In this document: piece after piece, positions 11,842 to 21,433 of the stretch
Layout of the letters: the number at the start of each line of letters is the position of its first letter
Numbering within the stretch: position 1 is the stretch's first letter
Origin: Entonaema liquescens
Taxonomy: Eukaryota > Ascomycota > Sordariomycetes > Xylariales > Xylariaceae
Assembly (NCBI GenBank): GCA_902805475.1
Contig: CADCSX010000002.1
Coordinates: 3,906,001-3,970,000 of the forward strand
Direction: 5' to 3'
DNA: 64,000 nucleotides
Position numbers and translations under genes: made by a program
Notes under the pieces: generated by a model
The model's input: only the letters and a program-made list of their open reading frames with translations
What the model was told of the DNA's origin: nothing
Database searches by the model: none

Positions 11842-13868
11842 ATGGCGGCGACTTTTCGGCCTGTCAACACACCCATGGCGATAGAAGTGAAAACAGACGA
11901 TGGGGCGGCGCGGTCGCCCACCACACCGACCCCGACAAAGGCCAGCTTTCCTCAGCAGCGACCGCTGCCCACATCGCCATTTCCGCAAGCTGTCCAAATT
12001 CCAGAAAGTATCGATGAAAAGCAGACCCCGAAGCAAACACCAAAGCGGGAGAACTCACAGCATTCGAGAAAATCGCGAGGAGTCTCCGAAGACGTCGAGA
12101 TGGATCAAATGGATGGAGAAAACCATGATGATGGTGCAGGATCGGATACCGAAAGCGTGAATGCGGACGGAACTAAATCAAATAAGAAAAAGAAGTCGCA
12201 ACGATTTTATTGCACCGAATATCCGCCTTGCAGTCTAAGCTTTACAAGAAGCGAGCATTTGGCTAGACATATTCGGTATGATCCTACTAGTTTACCCTTC
12301 CAATAATGATCATGGCTAATGATTCTAGAAAACATACTGGAGAACGTCCATTCCAATGCCATTGTTCGAGACGGTTTTCACGACTGGATAATTTGCGACA
12401 GCACGCACAAACCGTGCACGTAAACGAAGACATACCGATCGATTCTCTTGCCGCCACCGGTACAAGGTTTCAAAGACAAATTCGAACCGATCGGGTACGG
12501 CAACCTGGAAGAGCTCGGGCTGCAACAGCAGGGAGCATGGGTTCCCCGCCTCGAGGCCATGCGAAATCCCTTTCCACCTCGAGTATCAGTTCTGTTGGTT
12601 CAACTTTCAGCGCTCGCGATGATGTGCGCCGAAGGCCGCCTCCTTTAGTGATGGCAGACCCACGGTCTCGGCTTTCAATCGAAACTTATCCTAATAATCC
12701 CGAAAGCGCGTATTCCTACCGACCGCCATCGCCGGGTGATTTTAGTACACCAACATCAGCGACCTTCTCGACTGGTCAGAATAGTCCCCGATGGGGATCT
12801 ACCATAGCATCACCAAACTCCTCTCACCCACGCCCTCACAGCATGTACGCCGGCCATAGGACTCCAGGCCGTCGTCTAAGTGTACCTTCTGGTGGCATTC
12901 CCTTTCAGTCTCCTCATGGTGCGCCTTTGGGCCGACCTCTTTTCGGACCGGGTGCTATGAACGCCTCAAATTCTGGTGCTTTCTCTCCAACCGGAAGCCT
13001 GATGGCATCTCCCACATCCTCTGTATTTTCCTCTAGACGTGAGTCTACGTCACAGACAGAGGATTGGCGTCGTCGCACGTGGCATCCCGACTCAACTAAT
13101 TTCAACACAGTTAACAGCAGCAGCCGCTTAAGTAATGTCGTAAATCTATCGCAATACCAGAGTCCCGTACCAGTCACGCCACAGAAGACCTCAACAATTC
13201 GATTACCCGGGATTGAATCGTTCGGCCCTATCCCTCATCGCCCAGCATCACCTATCAGGCGAAACGCATCTCCAATGCTAGTTGACTCCGAAACTACTCA
13301 TCCACCAGCTGCAGTCCCATTAACCCACCCTGGAGATATAGATGACAGACGCAATACAGCCCGCTGGGATATGGGCTTGCATCGGGGGTTAACTCGCTTG
13401 GATATCACATCCAACCCACCAGCCTCCGACGCAGCGAGTGCTTGGGCCCGTGAAGCAAATCAAGCCGTTGAGGCTGAGGTGGACCGAATAAGAGTCAACC
13501 CCCCGACAGTACGGTTTAACGAACCCGTAGTGGTCGAGAATAGGCCGCCATGTACTGCTAATTTATCCCGAGCCTATCATCAACATACTATGTCAGCACC
13601 TTCGATCGCTACTTCCAGACAGACCAAACGACGGGGTTGGTACAATGGGCCTGTGACTGTTCATGCCGACGCACCCCCGGAGAAGATAGCGCGAGTAGAG
13701 CGAATGGTTCATCCAAACATAACCGAGTTCGCAGGTTTTCCAGCAAGAGAAAATTCCACAAATCCACCTCCCGGGCAACAAAGCGCCGGTGAGCGAGACA
13801 ATATGCTTCGGTTGCAGGCTCTAGTAGCTGTTGCGACAAGCGAGGGCAACGCAACGACAGCGTACTAA
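11842..13868 (+). CDS. C2H2 zinc-finger transcription factor
   Basis: Exons are 11842-12275 and 12329-13868, with a 53-nt phase-2 intron that falls between the two zinc fingers. The product is 657 residues. Finger 1 uses C124, C130, H143 and H147 (C-x5-C-x12-H-x3-H). The linker is TGERPF. Finger 2 has C155, C157, H170 and H175, an unusually short C-x-C knuckle. A conserved basic block with SLAATGTRFQRQIRTDRVR follows at about 185-205. Residues 1-120 are acidic/Ser-Thr rich with a KKKKS basic patch just before the fingers. The remainder is a long low-complexity Ser/Pro/Arg tail with several SP and RRxS sites, so phosphorylation is plausible. From memory this resembles the ascomycete RsrA-like stress-regulator clade rather than Msn2 itself, but orthology needs a search. 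The fingers are split by the intron, so splicing is required for a DNA-binding product. Confidence 0.93.
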
Positions 13869-14961
13869 GTGGTGTACGATTACACCCATAAAACTAACAC
13901 CATACACGCACCCCGTAAACTAAATTCCTCCGCCACCAAACCGTACGTGTGTCAAATCCCTTAGCCTGCTACGATCAGCAGGGTTACGAGACTCATGACT
14001 TCTCTTGCTCTTCTGTTTTCTTAGAATCAATCATCTGCATGATATACGATCGCTACTTGACTTACGAATATACCATCTTCTATCTGTTTTCCTGCACGAT
14101 TTGCAGTTGCATTGAACATTGGGCTGGATTTATATTATGACGGCACGGACTGGCGTTGCGGGTGGAAGATCTTGTTTACAACCACGAGAGGGGGAGGACT
14201 AGCCATGTTCATTCGCTGAACGGCAGGCAATCACCTTGCCCTCGGATCGTGGATGGTTTTTCAAGGATCCTCTCGTTTTCCTTTTGTCTTGGATAGGTCG
14301 GCCGCCATGGACTTACACAAGATAGGGGCTCTAGCAATGATTTTCTAGCTGATGATTGATGACACGAACCTGATACCCATTCATTCCAAGATGAGGGGAT
14401 CGCAAGACGGGGGAATTAATAACGGTCTTTCGCATATCCTCTTTGCGCAGTTGCATCTATAAAGTTTCCTTCGAGAGCTTTATTAGCCTGCTACTTCGCT
14501 GATTAGACAAGAGCAGAGACTTTTTTTCTTATTTGAAAGGGCTGGGGCAGTCCGGATACTTGCGTCCTAAAGGATTGATACCCCAAATTTCTGTTGGATA
14601 CCGTCGGATTTTCTCCTTCGCTATTATTCTGGTATATGATTTTAAGTATACTCGTTAAGACGATTGCCTTGGGTTTAGGACTAGTAGCTCAGATAGATAA
14701 TCACAGCTCTCGTTCAATATCAGAATTGCATATTGCAACTACATGTTTCTGTTGAAGAATCAGACATGGTGATTAAAATGCCAGTGAAATTTTAGTTTTC
14801 TTTAGATTATGACAACTCCAAGTAGTTTAGACAACTGATAAATTCAAGTCTAACAACATCCTTCGCATTTCATGAATCGTCTCAATCCTACTATTGACGT
14901 CGTCTTTAGTAATTGCTCATTTATTTTATATGGGAAAAACATGCCAGTACTTATTTCGTGC
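13869..14961. other. intergenic region between convergent genes
   Basis: Holds the 3' flanks of the C2H2 gene and the MFS gene on the opposite strand. The short open frame at 13949-14140 has no features of a gene. Nothing else is recognised. Confidence 0.5.
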
Positions 14962-16443
14962 TCACAGTTTATAGATACCACCCCATCTAGCCTTCCCGCC
15001 AATAACTAAAAACGACAAGATAGCGGTAACAGCTGATATGATAGCAAATACAAGATTCATGTTGCCATAACCGATATTATCACGAAGAGTTCCTGCCACA
15101 ACGGGACCGACAGTAAGCCCAGCACAGAAGAACAGCGAGTTGAAGCCATAGAGCTGGGCGTATGGGCCGTTAACGCCAAAGAACCCGGGGTTGGCCTCAT
15201 TGAACTTTCCAACAACGTTACTCGCCTCGACTACGCTAGGCGAACCGATTACGGCTAAGCCCACGCCGTTCAGGGCCAGTAGCGCGCAGTATAATATAAT
15301 GTTATTTGTTCCGGATAAAATATTGTCTGATGGAAGCCGTAGCAGAATGAGGGTGGGAACCAAATATCCGAACCCTACGACGGCAGCTAACTTGGTGCCA
15401 TATCTGTCAACTGCCCGCCCCGCCACTGGCCCTAGTATGAGATAAGGAATATCCAGAGCAATAAACAGGAGTCCTGCTTGTAGCGATGTGAACTTGAAGA
15501 GGCTTTGCGCTTCCGTTGGGATCGTGGCGTCGAAAACGGCTAGGAGAGAAGCTTGGACAAATGCTAAGCTGAGTCCTACGAGAAGCCTGGGATTGCGGAA
15601 GCAAACTAAGATTGGGAATGCCCGAACTATTCTGTTAGGCTCATGCCGAATCTTGTATATCTCGTCGTCTTCGGGTTTCTTATTGGGCAGTAATGTGTCG
15701 CGCTCGGTAGCATCTTCATGATTAGAGGCATTCTCAACGTCATCTCCCTGGGCTATGTCATGGTCTTCATCCGCGTCTTGGTCTCTGTTCTGAGGCTCGG
15801 GACCCATACCAACACCATATTTAGCAGCCGTCTTTTTTTCCACTACCAGGAGCCGCATGAGGAAATCTAATCCCAGAACACCAGCAGCTACCCCGAAGAC
15901 ACCCGAATATCCGGTCTTCTCATAAAGCACACCTCCGATGACCGGGGCCATTAATTCGCCTACGGAGATGAAGGAAAAGATGGATCCGACAACTTTTCCT
16001 AAATTCTGAGGGCCAACAGTATCCAAGATCATGGCAAGACCAATAGTCCAAACCACAGCGGCACTGACCCCTTGGAGAACCCTGGCAACGAAGAGTATAG
16101 CTATACTCTGCCCCAGCGCTAGCATGATAGTTGCTGCCAACAGAGCGGCTAAGCCACTTAGAAACGGGGCCCGCCGCGAATTCGTCCGGTCCGCGATCCA
16201 CCCGGCCGGAACGGAAGACACGACCGAAGCTCCCGCGTAGACGGCTAGTAGGTTGGATACGTAGGACTGTATCTCATCTTCGGGTATTGATAACCTATGT
16301 CTTAGCATGAAGGGTAAGACCGGAACTACCAGCCCGTATAAGAATAAATCCGTGAATAGCCCAACAGCAACAGTCGCAATGATGAATATCGTATTAGAAC
16401 GCCAGCGGAGAGCCCAAGGCGGGTTTCTAATATTTGATGCCAT
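14962..16443 (-). CDS. MFS transporter, DHA1-type, single exon
   Basis: A 493-residue intronless protein with the layout of a 12-helix major facilitator transporter. A first helix spans about 18-42, and motif A between helices 2 and 3 reads GWIADRTNSRR at 81-91. Helix 4 carries the VARVLQGVSAAVVW block, and helix 5 motif C-like G-rich sequence is VIGGVLYEKTG. A hydrophilic acidic central loop of roughly 60 residues (about 210-270, DQDADEDHD region) separates the two six-helix halves. DHA1 members are proton antiporters exporting drugs, polyamines or monoamines; the substrate here cannot be read from sequence. The protein should sit in the plasma or vacuolar membrane. The ATG at 16443 is the first in frame and precedes a short polar N-terminus. 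No biosynthetic cluster surrounds it. Confidence 0.93.
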   Translation of the reverse strand: MASNIRNPPWALRWRSNTIFIIATVAVGLFTDLFLYGLVVPVLPFMLRHRLSIPEDEIQSYVSNLLAVYAGASVVSSVPAGWIADRTNSRRAPFLSGLAALLAATIMLALGQSIAILFVARVLQGVSAAVVWTIGLAMILDTVGPQNLGKVVGSIFSFISVGELMAPVIGGVLYEKTGYSGVFGVAAGVLGLDFLMRLLVVEKKTAAKYGVGMGPEPQNRDQDADEDHDIAQGDDVENASNHEDATERDTLLPNKKPEDDEIYKIRHEPNRIVRAFPILVCFRNPRLLVGLSLAFVQASLLAVFDATIPTEAQSLFKFTSLQAGLLFIALDIPYLILGPVAGRAVDRYGTKLAAVVGFGYLVPTLILLRLPSDNILSGTNNIILYCALLALNGVGLAVIGSPSVVEASNVVGKFNEANPGFFGVNGPYAQLYGFNSLFFCAGLTVGPVVAGTLRDNIGYGNMNLVFAIISAVTAILSFLVIGGKARWGGIYKL

Positions 16444-16910
16444 CTTTTGAGTATATTAAAACGGTAAATAATAAGCACGAATACTTGTTACAAGCATTTG
16501 ACATTTGATGAGATGAGACATAGGTACGGAGCGAACAACGAAGCCTTGCTCATTGGATCACGCGTAGTATTTTGTTCCTGCAGATCGATGACCTCATACC
16601 CGAGCTCAACAGCCACAATTGTCTCGCCTGCGACTTATGTACGTGAGGACGGCATCATAATTGAATCTATTATTAAACCGGAGAAATTACTTATCGCATT
16701 GTTCCATCTCAGCGATAAATGTTTGAAGTTGCAAACCGCTTAGTTACACCATCTCACGATACCCTCTTAATACAATCTTTAACTCCAATCTTTAACTCAA
16801 CATCTTTTTTTTTTTTTTTCTTTCTTATTGTCACATTCCTCGTATAAGCACAACACCTGTAATCGCCTAATACACATCTAATAGTCTTCCCCGAAATATA
16901 TCAAACCATA
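16444..16910. other. spacer between MFS and GFA-domain genes
   Basis: Contains the promoter of the MFS gene and the 3' flank of the next minus-strand gene. A T-tract lies at 16805-16819. No gene is seen. Confidence 0.5.
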
Positions 16911-17369
16911 TTAGTCCATCTTCATCCACGGCGGTAAAGCCTCATATTGCTCCCACTCCGGAGGAATCTTCATAACCGCCGAGCGCACGAAGATATGCAT
17001 CGCGCCGGTCCAATCCAACCCTTGCACGCAACCGCCCTTGATACTCGCGGACGAGCGAGGCGTCCCGTCCGCGCTGATGATGCGGTGGATCAGCCGCGAG
17101 CCGCACTCGGAGCAGAAGTAGCAATCTGACGAGCGCCCGTTGTTCGTAGGCCGTCTGAATTTCTTCAGACGGGACTCTAGCTCGGGCGAGAGGGGAAATA
17201 GCCCTGAGACTGGGAATATGGCGGATGTGCCGAAGGCGGAGCCGCTTTGCCGCTGGCACTCGATGCAGTGGCAGTGGAACATCGTGATGGGTTTCGGTGT
17301 GGGCGTTGGGAATGATATGTACCCGCATTGGCATTGCACTGTGAGTGGCTTGGCGTCTGATGAGGCCAT
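16911..17369 (-). CDS. GFA/CENP-V-fold zinc-binding protein
   Basis: A 152-residue single-exon protein with the cysteine pattern of the glutathione-dependent formaldehyde-activating (GFA/CENP-V) fold. It has C13-x-C15, then C33-x-C35-x2-C38 in the FHCHCIEC stretch, and C86-x2-C89 in FCSECGSRL. These residues bind two zinc ions in known family members. The family is widespread in fungi as small cytosolic proteins. The name refers to a bacterial enzyme whose proposed S-hydroxymethylglutathione synthase activity is disputed, so a catalytic role should not be assumed. The start ATG at 17369 gives a length normal for the family. The opposite strand is also open over most of the gene, which I regard as a GC-bias shadow. 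Confidence 0.92.
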   Translation of the reverse strand: MASSDAKPLTVQCQCGYISFPTPTPKPITMFHCHCIECQRQSGSAFGTSAIFPVSGLFPLSPELESRLKKFRRPTNNGRSSDCYFCSECGSRLIHRIISADGTPRSSASIKGGCVQGLDWTGAMHIFVRSAVMKIPPEWEQYEALPPWMKMD

Positions 17370-18664
17370 TGCGGATTTACTTATGTTGATTGTAAGTATC
17401 TTTCATCAGTTGATCGTAAAATGACTTGTAACATGAAGCGATGAGTATTTCGATGCTTTATATAAGATATACAAGAGGAAATAATCCCGTCATTATAACT
17501 TGTCGTGGAATAGGCATAGCTTAGTTATCTCCAACGTGAGGAGTTTCGGCAGTTCATGGCGGAGGCGTCGATCTACGATGCTCAGAAATCGGGGAAATCC
17601 AGCTAAGCAGTGGATACAACTATTAGAACTCGTTAGGACTTTCTAGTATTTTAATTTTACTCGCTGTTCAATAGATTCGTCTGGTGTATTTCTGTTGAAT
17701 GTTTTGGTCAAGATGAAATTAGGAGCCGAGAATATTCCCGTAGTAAAAGCGCCGGCAGTATATGCAGACAACAGAGCCTATACCGATAATTAAATTTTGC
17801 ACCTATGTCTTAGGCACATCACCAAATTATTATAATACTTAATCGTATTACTTATTTTAGAAAATCTATTAAATAACTATTACCTATGGATCAAATACTT
17901 GAACCCGTGTCTCTGAAAGAACTTTCGAGTAAAGCAAAACCCCTGGATGACCCTCGAAAGGCTATTAAATTGGATAAGAAGCAGTGGGCACCCCAATCGA
18001 GCCGCATATCTACACAGCTTTGATTCTAGTCCTTTTTATATACATTCTAGAACACATTCTATGAGGACCCCTGAAGAGGCTGTAAAGGTCAACGGGGAGG
18101 CAGTAGACGCGCCGTCAGAAAATGATCTAGCGGGGGAAACCTACCTGGGTTTCTAAGGACCTTAATCAACAAGGGATATCTTCACCAAGGCTATCACGAG
18201 GCAAGCCAAAAGGCGAGGAAATGACTTTGTTATTCCATAAGAAACTCCAACTAAAATAGCTCTCAAGTCGTAGCTATACATACTAAACAGCTTCTTTGCT
18301 CTAAGGGTCTCAAGTGAGACCCCTGATATCGTTTTTATATCAGGAAATGATTGTACTCAGACTTAGTTCACCAAAGAATGGATCAGAGAAAGCCCACAAA
18401 TGGGTATACTCGAGTTCAAGATGTAGGATTAATTTACTCCCATTCATTATTCCAAATTGCAAATGCCTACCTTCGACTATTTCCCTAGCCATCTTAGGAA
18501 TCGGTAAATTCAGTTTAGGCTGTATGTAGTAGTTTCACCAATAATAGTATTACAATTACATTATCTACCTAGATACTTAAATAGTCACTTCTCAAGTATT
18601 TAAGTGATAGCGTGGGTTGAAAATGCTCCCTACCTACCTAGATAGTGAATTTTCAACGTAGTAT
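17370..18664. other. AT-rich intergenic region
   Basis: No gene is supported. The sequence is AT-rich and the short open frames at 17947-18156 and 18314-18529 look random. The last 120 bases carry two small inverted repeats, listed separately. Confidence 0.5.
18575..18657. repeat. pair of short inverted repeats
   Basis: ACTTAAATA (18575-18583) is matched by TATTTAAGT (18597-18605), and GTTGAAAAT (18616-18624) by ATTTTCAAC (18649-18657). Both could form 9-bp stems. TACCTAGATA also occurs twice in the same stretch. They lie directly beyond the stop codon of the minus-strand gene at 18665, so they may act in 3'-end formation or be a decayed miniature element. Confidence 0.5.
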
Positions 18665-19453
18665 TTAGGCATTTTTACCTATGGGATCCCAATATCCAGG
18701 GATATCTTCGTTACTACCATGTCTGTGAGTGTCACTTTTGTGAGTATCGCCACTGTCAGTGTCATCTACCGGGATCGGCATGATCGAACTCCCGGGCTCC
18801 TTACTCTGCACTGAACTCAACTCGACAGGCCTCTGGTCACCGCTTACACGTTTTATTGGGATAGCTGTCGCTGTTGAAACCCCGATTACCATTGGAGTTT
18901 GGGATTCCTCACGAGAAGGGGGCTCGCTGTCGTCCGCACTGCCAACAACAAAAATTCCGTCATCATCCTCCGCGCCATGGTAAACTGCGGCCCTCTGTTG
19001 ACCTACATATGCTGGCTTTGGAGGAACTACCGGAGGGTCTGAAGTCCCCGCCTCCGCAGCCCGTTGTATATCTCGCCAATCACGGAGCTCTTGTTCCCAG
19101 CTCTGAGGCGTAGGCTGCGTAGGCTGCGAAGGCTGCGTGGGCGTATCGTCCGGCCTTACATAGACTAGTTGAAGCTCACGAGGACGGTGGTTTCGTATTG
19201 CGTTTTTTATACGAGTACTCAATCGCCAATAGCTCACGTACAAATAGATCACTACAGGTAGTAGTGCAACGATAATTCCAAAAAAGATATACGTGGTGGT
19301 CGAGAAAAATTCCTCCTCTCGTTTGAGTAGTTGGGAAGGCCCGTGTTCAGATACATCCGCCGGTGTAGTTGCTGTGTTTTCTTTGGCAGCCACCCATGTA
19401 GGGATGACGAGTGTATCTTCGCCGTGTAAGTGGAATGTGGTGTAAGGTGTCAT
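18665..19453 (-). CDS. single-pass membrane protein of unknown function
   Basis: A 262-residue single-exon protein. Residues 1-50 are polar and there is no convincing cleavable signal. One strong membrane helix spans about 55-75 (FFGIIVALLPVVIYLYV). Basic residues follow it (WRLSTRIKNAIRNHR), so the long C-terminal tail is probably cytosolic by the positive-inside rule. The tail is low complexity with a TQPSQPTQPTP repeat near 105-115, proline-rich segments (PPVVPPKP), acidic patches and HKSDTHRHGS near the end. The family is not recognised; many fungal genomes carry orphan single-pass proteins of this build, some linked to cell-wall sensing, but nothing here shows that role. The ATG at 19453 is followed directly by an open frame. 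Confidence 0.72.
   Translation of the reverse strand: MTPYTTFHLHGEDTLVIPTWVAAKENTATTPADVSEHGPSQLLKREEEFFSTTTYIFFGIIVALLPVVIYLYVSYWRLSTRIKNAIRNHRPRELQLVYVRPDDTPTQPSQPTQPTPQSWEQELRDWRDIQRAAEAGTSDPPVVPPKPAYVGQQRAAVYHGAEDDDGIFVVGSADDSEPPSREESQTPMVIGVSTATAIPIKRVSGDQRPVELSSVQSKEPGSSIMPIPVDDTDSGDTHKSDTHRHGSNEDIPGYWDPIGKNA
19112..19138. repeat. 9-bp coding tandem repeat, 3 copies
   Basis: AGGCTGCGT/A repeats three times inside the single-pass membrane protein gene. On the coding strand it encodes the QPT/QPS tripeptide repeat. Confidence 0.8.
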
Positions 19454-20049
19454 GTCTGCGTATTTTTACCTGAGTAACGAGTGACATCAAATAGCACTTG
19501 TGTGAGGTTTGCTTGTCTTGTGAGATACGCTTGGCTTTAGCTGCCTTATATCATATATCATGAACAATTCGATTGTCGTGTAGGAGATAATGGATAATAT
19601 ACAAGTTATGAAGATATTCTCATTGATACGGTTAAAATCAATTGTTATTCTTTGTCTTATTACAATAAAAACCCCCTACTCATAAGATCAAATCCGACTC
19701 TTTGTGGACAAAGTTCCTATTGCTGTACACTGTTACCCGACAAACCCGACAAACCCGACATTAAATAGGAATACTGGAGTGAATTGAATAGTTTGTAGGT
19801 AAGTTTAAAGCAGCATTTTAAACTAAGGTATTACCTAGTATGTTTACTAGCACCGCTTCTCTGTGGGACTGTGGACCGATGACTCTTTTTAATCCGGGTG
19901 AGTCATTCCGAACCTACTGCAACATGAGGATTTTTATATAATATCTCATGTAAACTACAATCCTATATCTGCTTATAAATGCTATTATACCGATAAAATA
20001 AAACAAAAACATACTTAGTATAGCACCTCATATCATAACGAACACGAAA
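19454..20049. other. divergent intergenic region
   Basis: Lies between two divergently transcribed genes and probably holds both promoters. CCCGACAAA-type units repeat near 19736-19761. The region is AT-rich. No gene is seen. Confidence 0.5.
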
Positions 20050-20730
20050 ATGGAAGGCCCATGGACATTCGTGGAAACCACACTTCCACGCATACCACTC
20101 CCACCAATCTCCCATCGTCAACCTATTCGAACAGAACGATTACTAGTCCGGCCTATGCGAGATGATGACCTTCAAGCCTACCACGAATTGCGTTTACAGC
20201 CGGAAGTTATGGTCAATAGTAGACAAGGGAGACCTGATCGCGATCTAGAAGAGACTCGAAATGGGTTGAGCAAGTTCTTGCCGCCACATAGCAACGAAAC
20301 ATTCCTTTATGGAGTATTTCTCCCTTCTACGGGTGAATTAATCGGCGAAGGGGGTATTCATACACTAGAGTCATCATCTTGTGGTTGGCCCGAGGTCGGG
20401 TACAGATTCAAGAAGGAAGTCTGGGGTCAGGGCTATGCGACCGAATTCCTGAGGGCGTTGCTCGAAGCCTGGTGGGATTTACCCAGACACCACGTTAAAC
20501 TTAGGGTTCACTCATCGTCAATTCAAAAAGGAGACGATATAGATGCTGTGGAACAGGTCCATGCCAATACCGATTTGCAAAATATAGGAAGTCAAAAGGT
20601 TCTGGAAAAACTAGGGTTCATACAGTTCTCTGAATATAAAGAGCCTGATGAACAGGAACATAAGCTCGGAGAACTGCTAGTGTTAAAAGGTTATAGGCTT
20701 CCTTCTCCTGGAGGTAATGGTCGAGATTGA
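20050..20730 (+). CDS. GNAT-family N-acetyltransferase
   Basis: A 226-residue single-exon protein with the Acetyltransf_3 (RimJ/RimL-like) layout. It starts with RTERLLVRPMRDDDLQAYHEL, has a central beta-strand block LIGEGGIHTL and the acetyl-CoA loop WGQGYATE (Q127-G-Y-A). An asparagine-containing tail motif (NIGSQKVLEKLGF) follows, where the usual N-x-x-S-x-x-V-L-x-K-x-G-F pattern is clear. These enzymes move an acetyl group from acetyl-CoA to an amine on a protein N-terminus, antibiotic or small molecule; the acceptor is unknown. A small insertion with KGDDIDAVEQVHAN precedes the last motif. It is likely cytosolic. The ATG at 20050 follows an A-rich context (CACGAAAATGG), favourable for fungi. 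Confidence 0.9.
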   Translation: MEGPWTFVETTLPRIPLPPISHRQPIRTERLLVRPMRDDDLQAYHELRLQPEVMVNSRQGRPDRDLEETRNGLSKFLPPHSNETFLYGVFLPSTGELIGEGGIHTLESSSCGWPEVGYRFKKEVWGQGYATEFLRALLEAWWDLPRHHVKLRVHSSSIQKGDDIDAVEQVHANTDLQNIGSQKVLEKLGFIQFSEYKEPDEQEHKLGELLVLKGYRLPSPGGNGRD

Positions 20731-21433
20731 TATTAGGATTTGTCATATAAAACAATTTGAACGCTAGGAGCGGTGATGAAGAAACTCAAAAGTCCAATTT
20801 TAGTGTCAAGAATAGGAGGGAATCATCACACACGAGATTTATATGAATGCGCATAAATCTCCGAAATAAATAAAGCCATAGCCACTCATAACATCCAAAA
20901 TATAGAAGTGCCGAGATCTTCATTTCGAGTCGTAGACATACATCTTCATATCGCGACTTAATGGATGTATGCTGTTGCAACTGATATAACGCCACATCTA
21001 TTTCGAGCGGGGTCTATCCAATACTAACTTCGTGATGCATTGCTTCGCTGCAAGAGACACACCCTACATGCCCGATATAGGAGTTCCAAGCTTATCCCAA
21101 CCTTTCCGGTGCCCCCCTTTATCACACGGGATTTACTGCTAAGACCTGTGTGAACAAAGGATTACAGCGCCCACACACACCATTGAGAAAAGTGTCATCA
21201 AATTAGAAAACGCTTATGGAAGAAAATCAACATAAGAATACACTAGTACCGGATATCGAAAAGATACGTACATCTTTGAGAAGCTTAAGTAGCAGGTCTT
21301 CTTGACTAGACTTAAAGAAATATTAGATGGGTTGGATTATTTATGCAGGCCAGTAGTCCTCGTCGCACCTTTAAATACCTTTCCCCCTATGACACACAAC
21401 GGGTGATTTTTGCTCCCGTTCTCTTGGTTGAAA
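20731..21433. other. intergenic region
   Basis: Nothing recognisable. A 69-codon minus-strand frame at 20786-20995 starts with an ATG but has no conserved features. The 3' portion is the promoter of the next gene. Confidence 0.45.

Noticed and set aside
16942..17334. 130-codon second frame over the GFA-domain gene on the same strand
   Set aside because: His/Arg-rich out-of-frame translation of a clear GFA gene; shadow.
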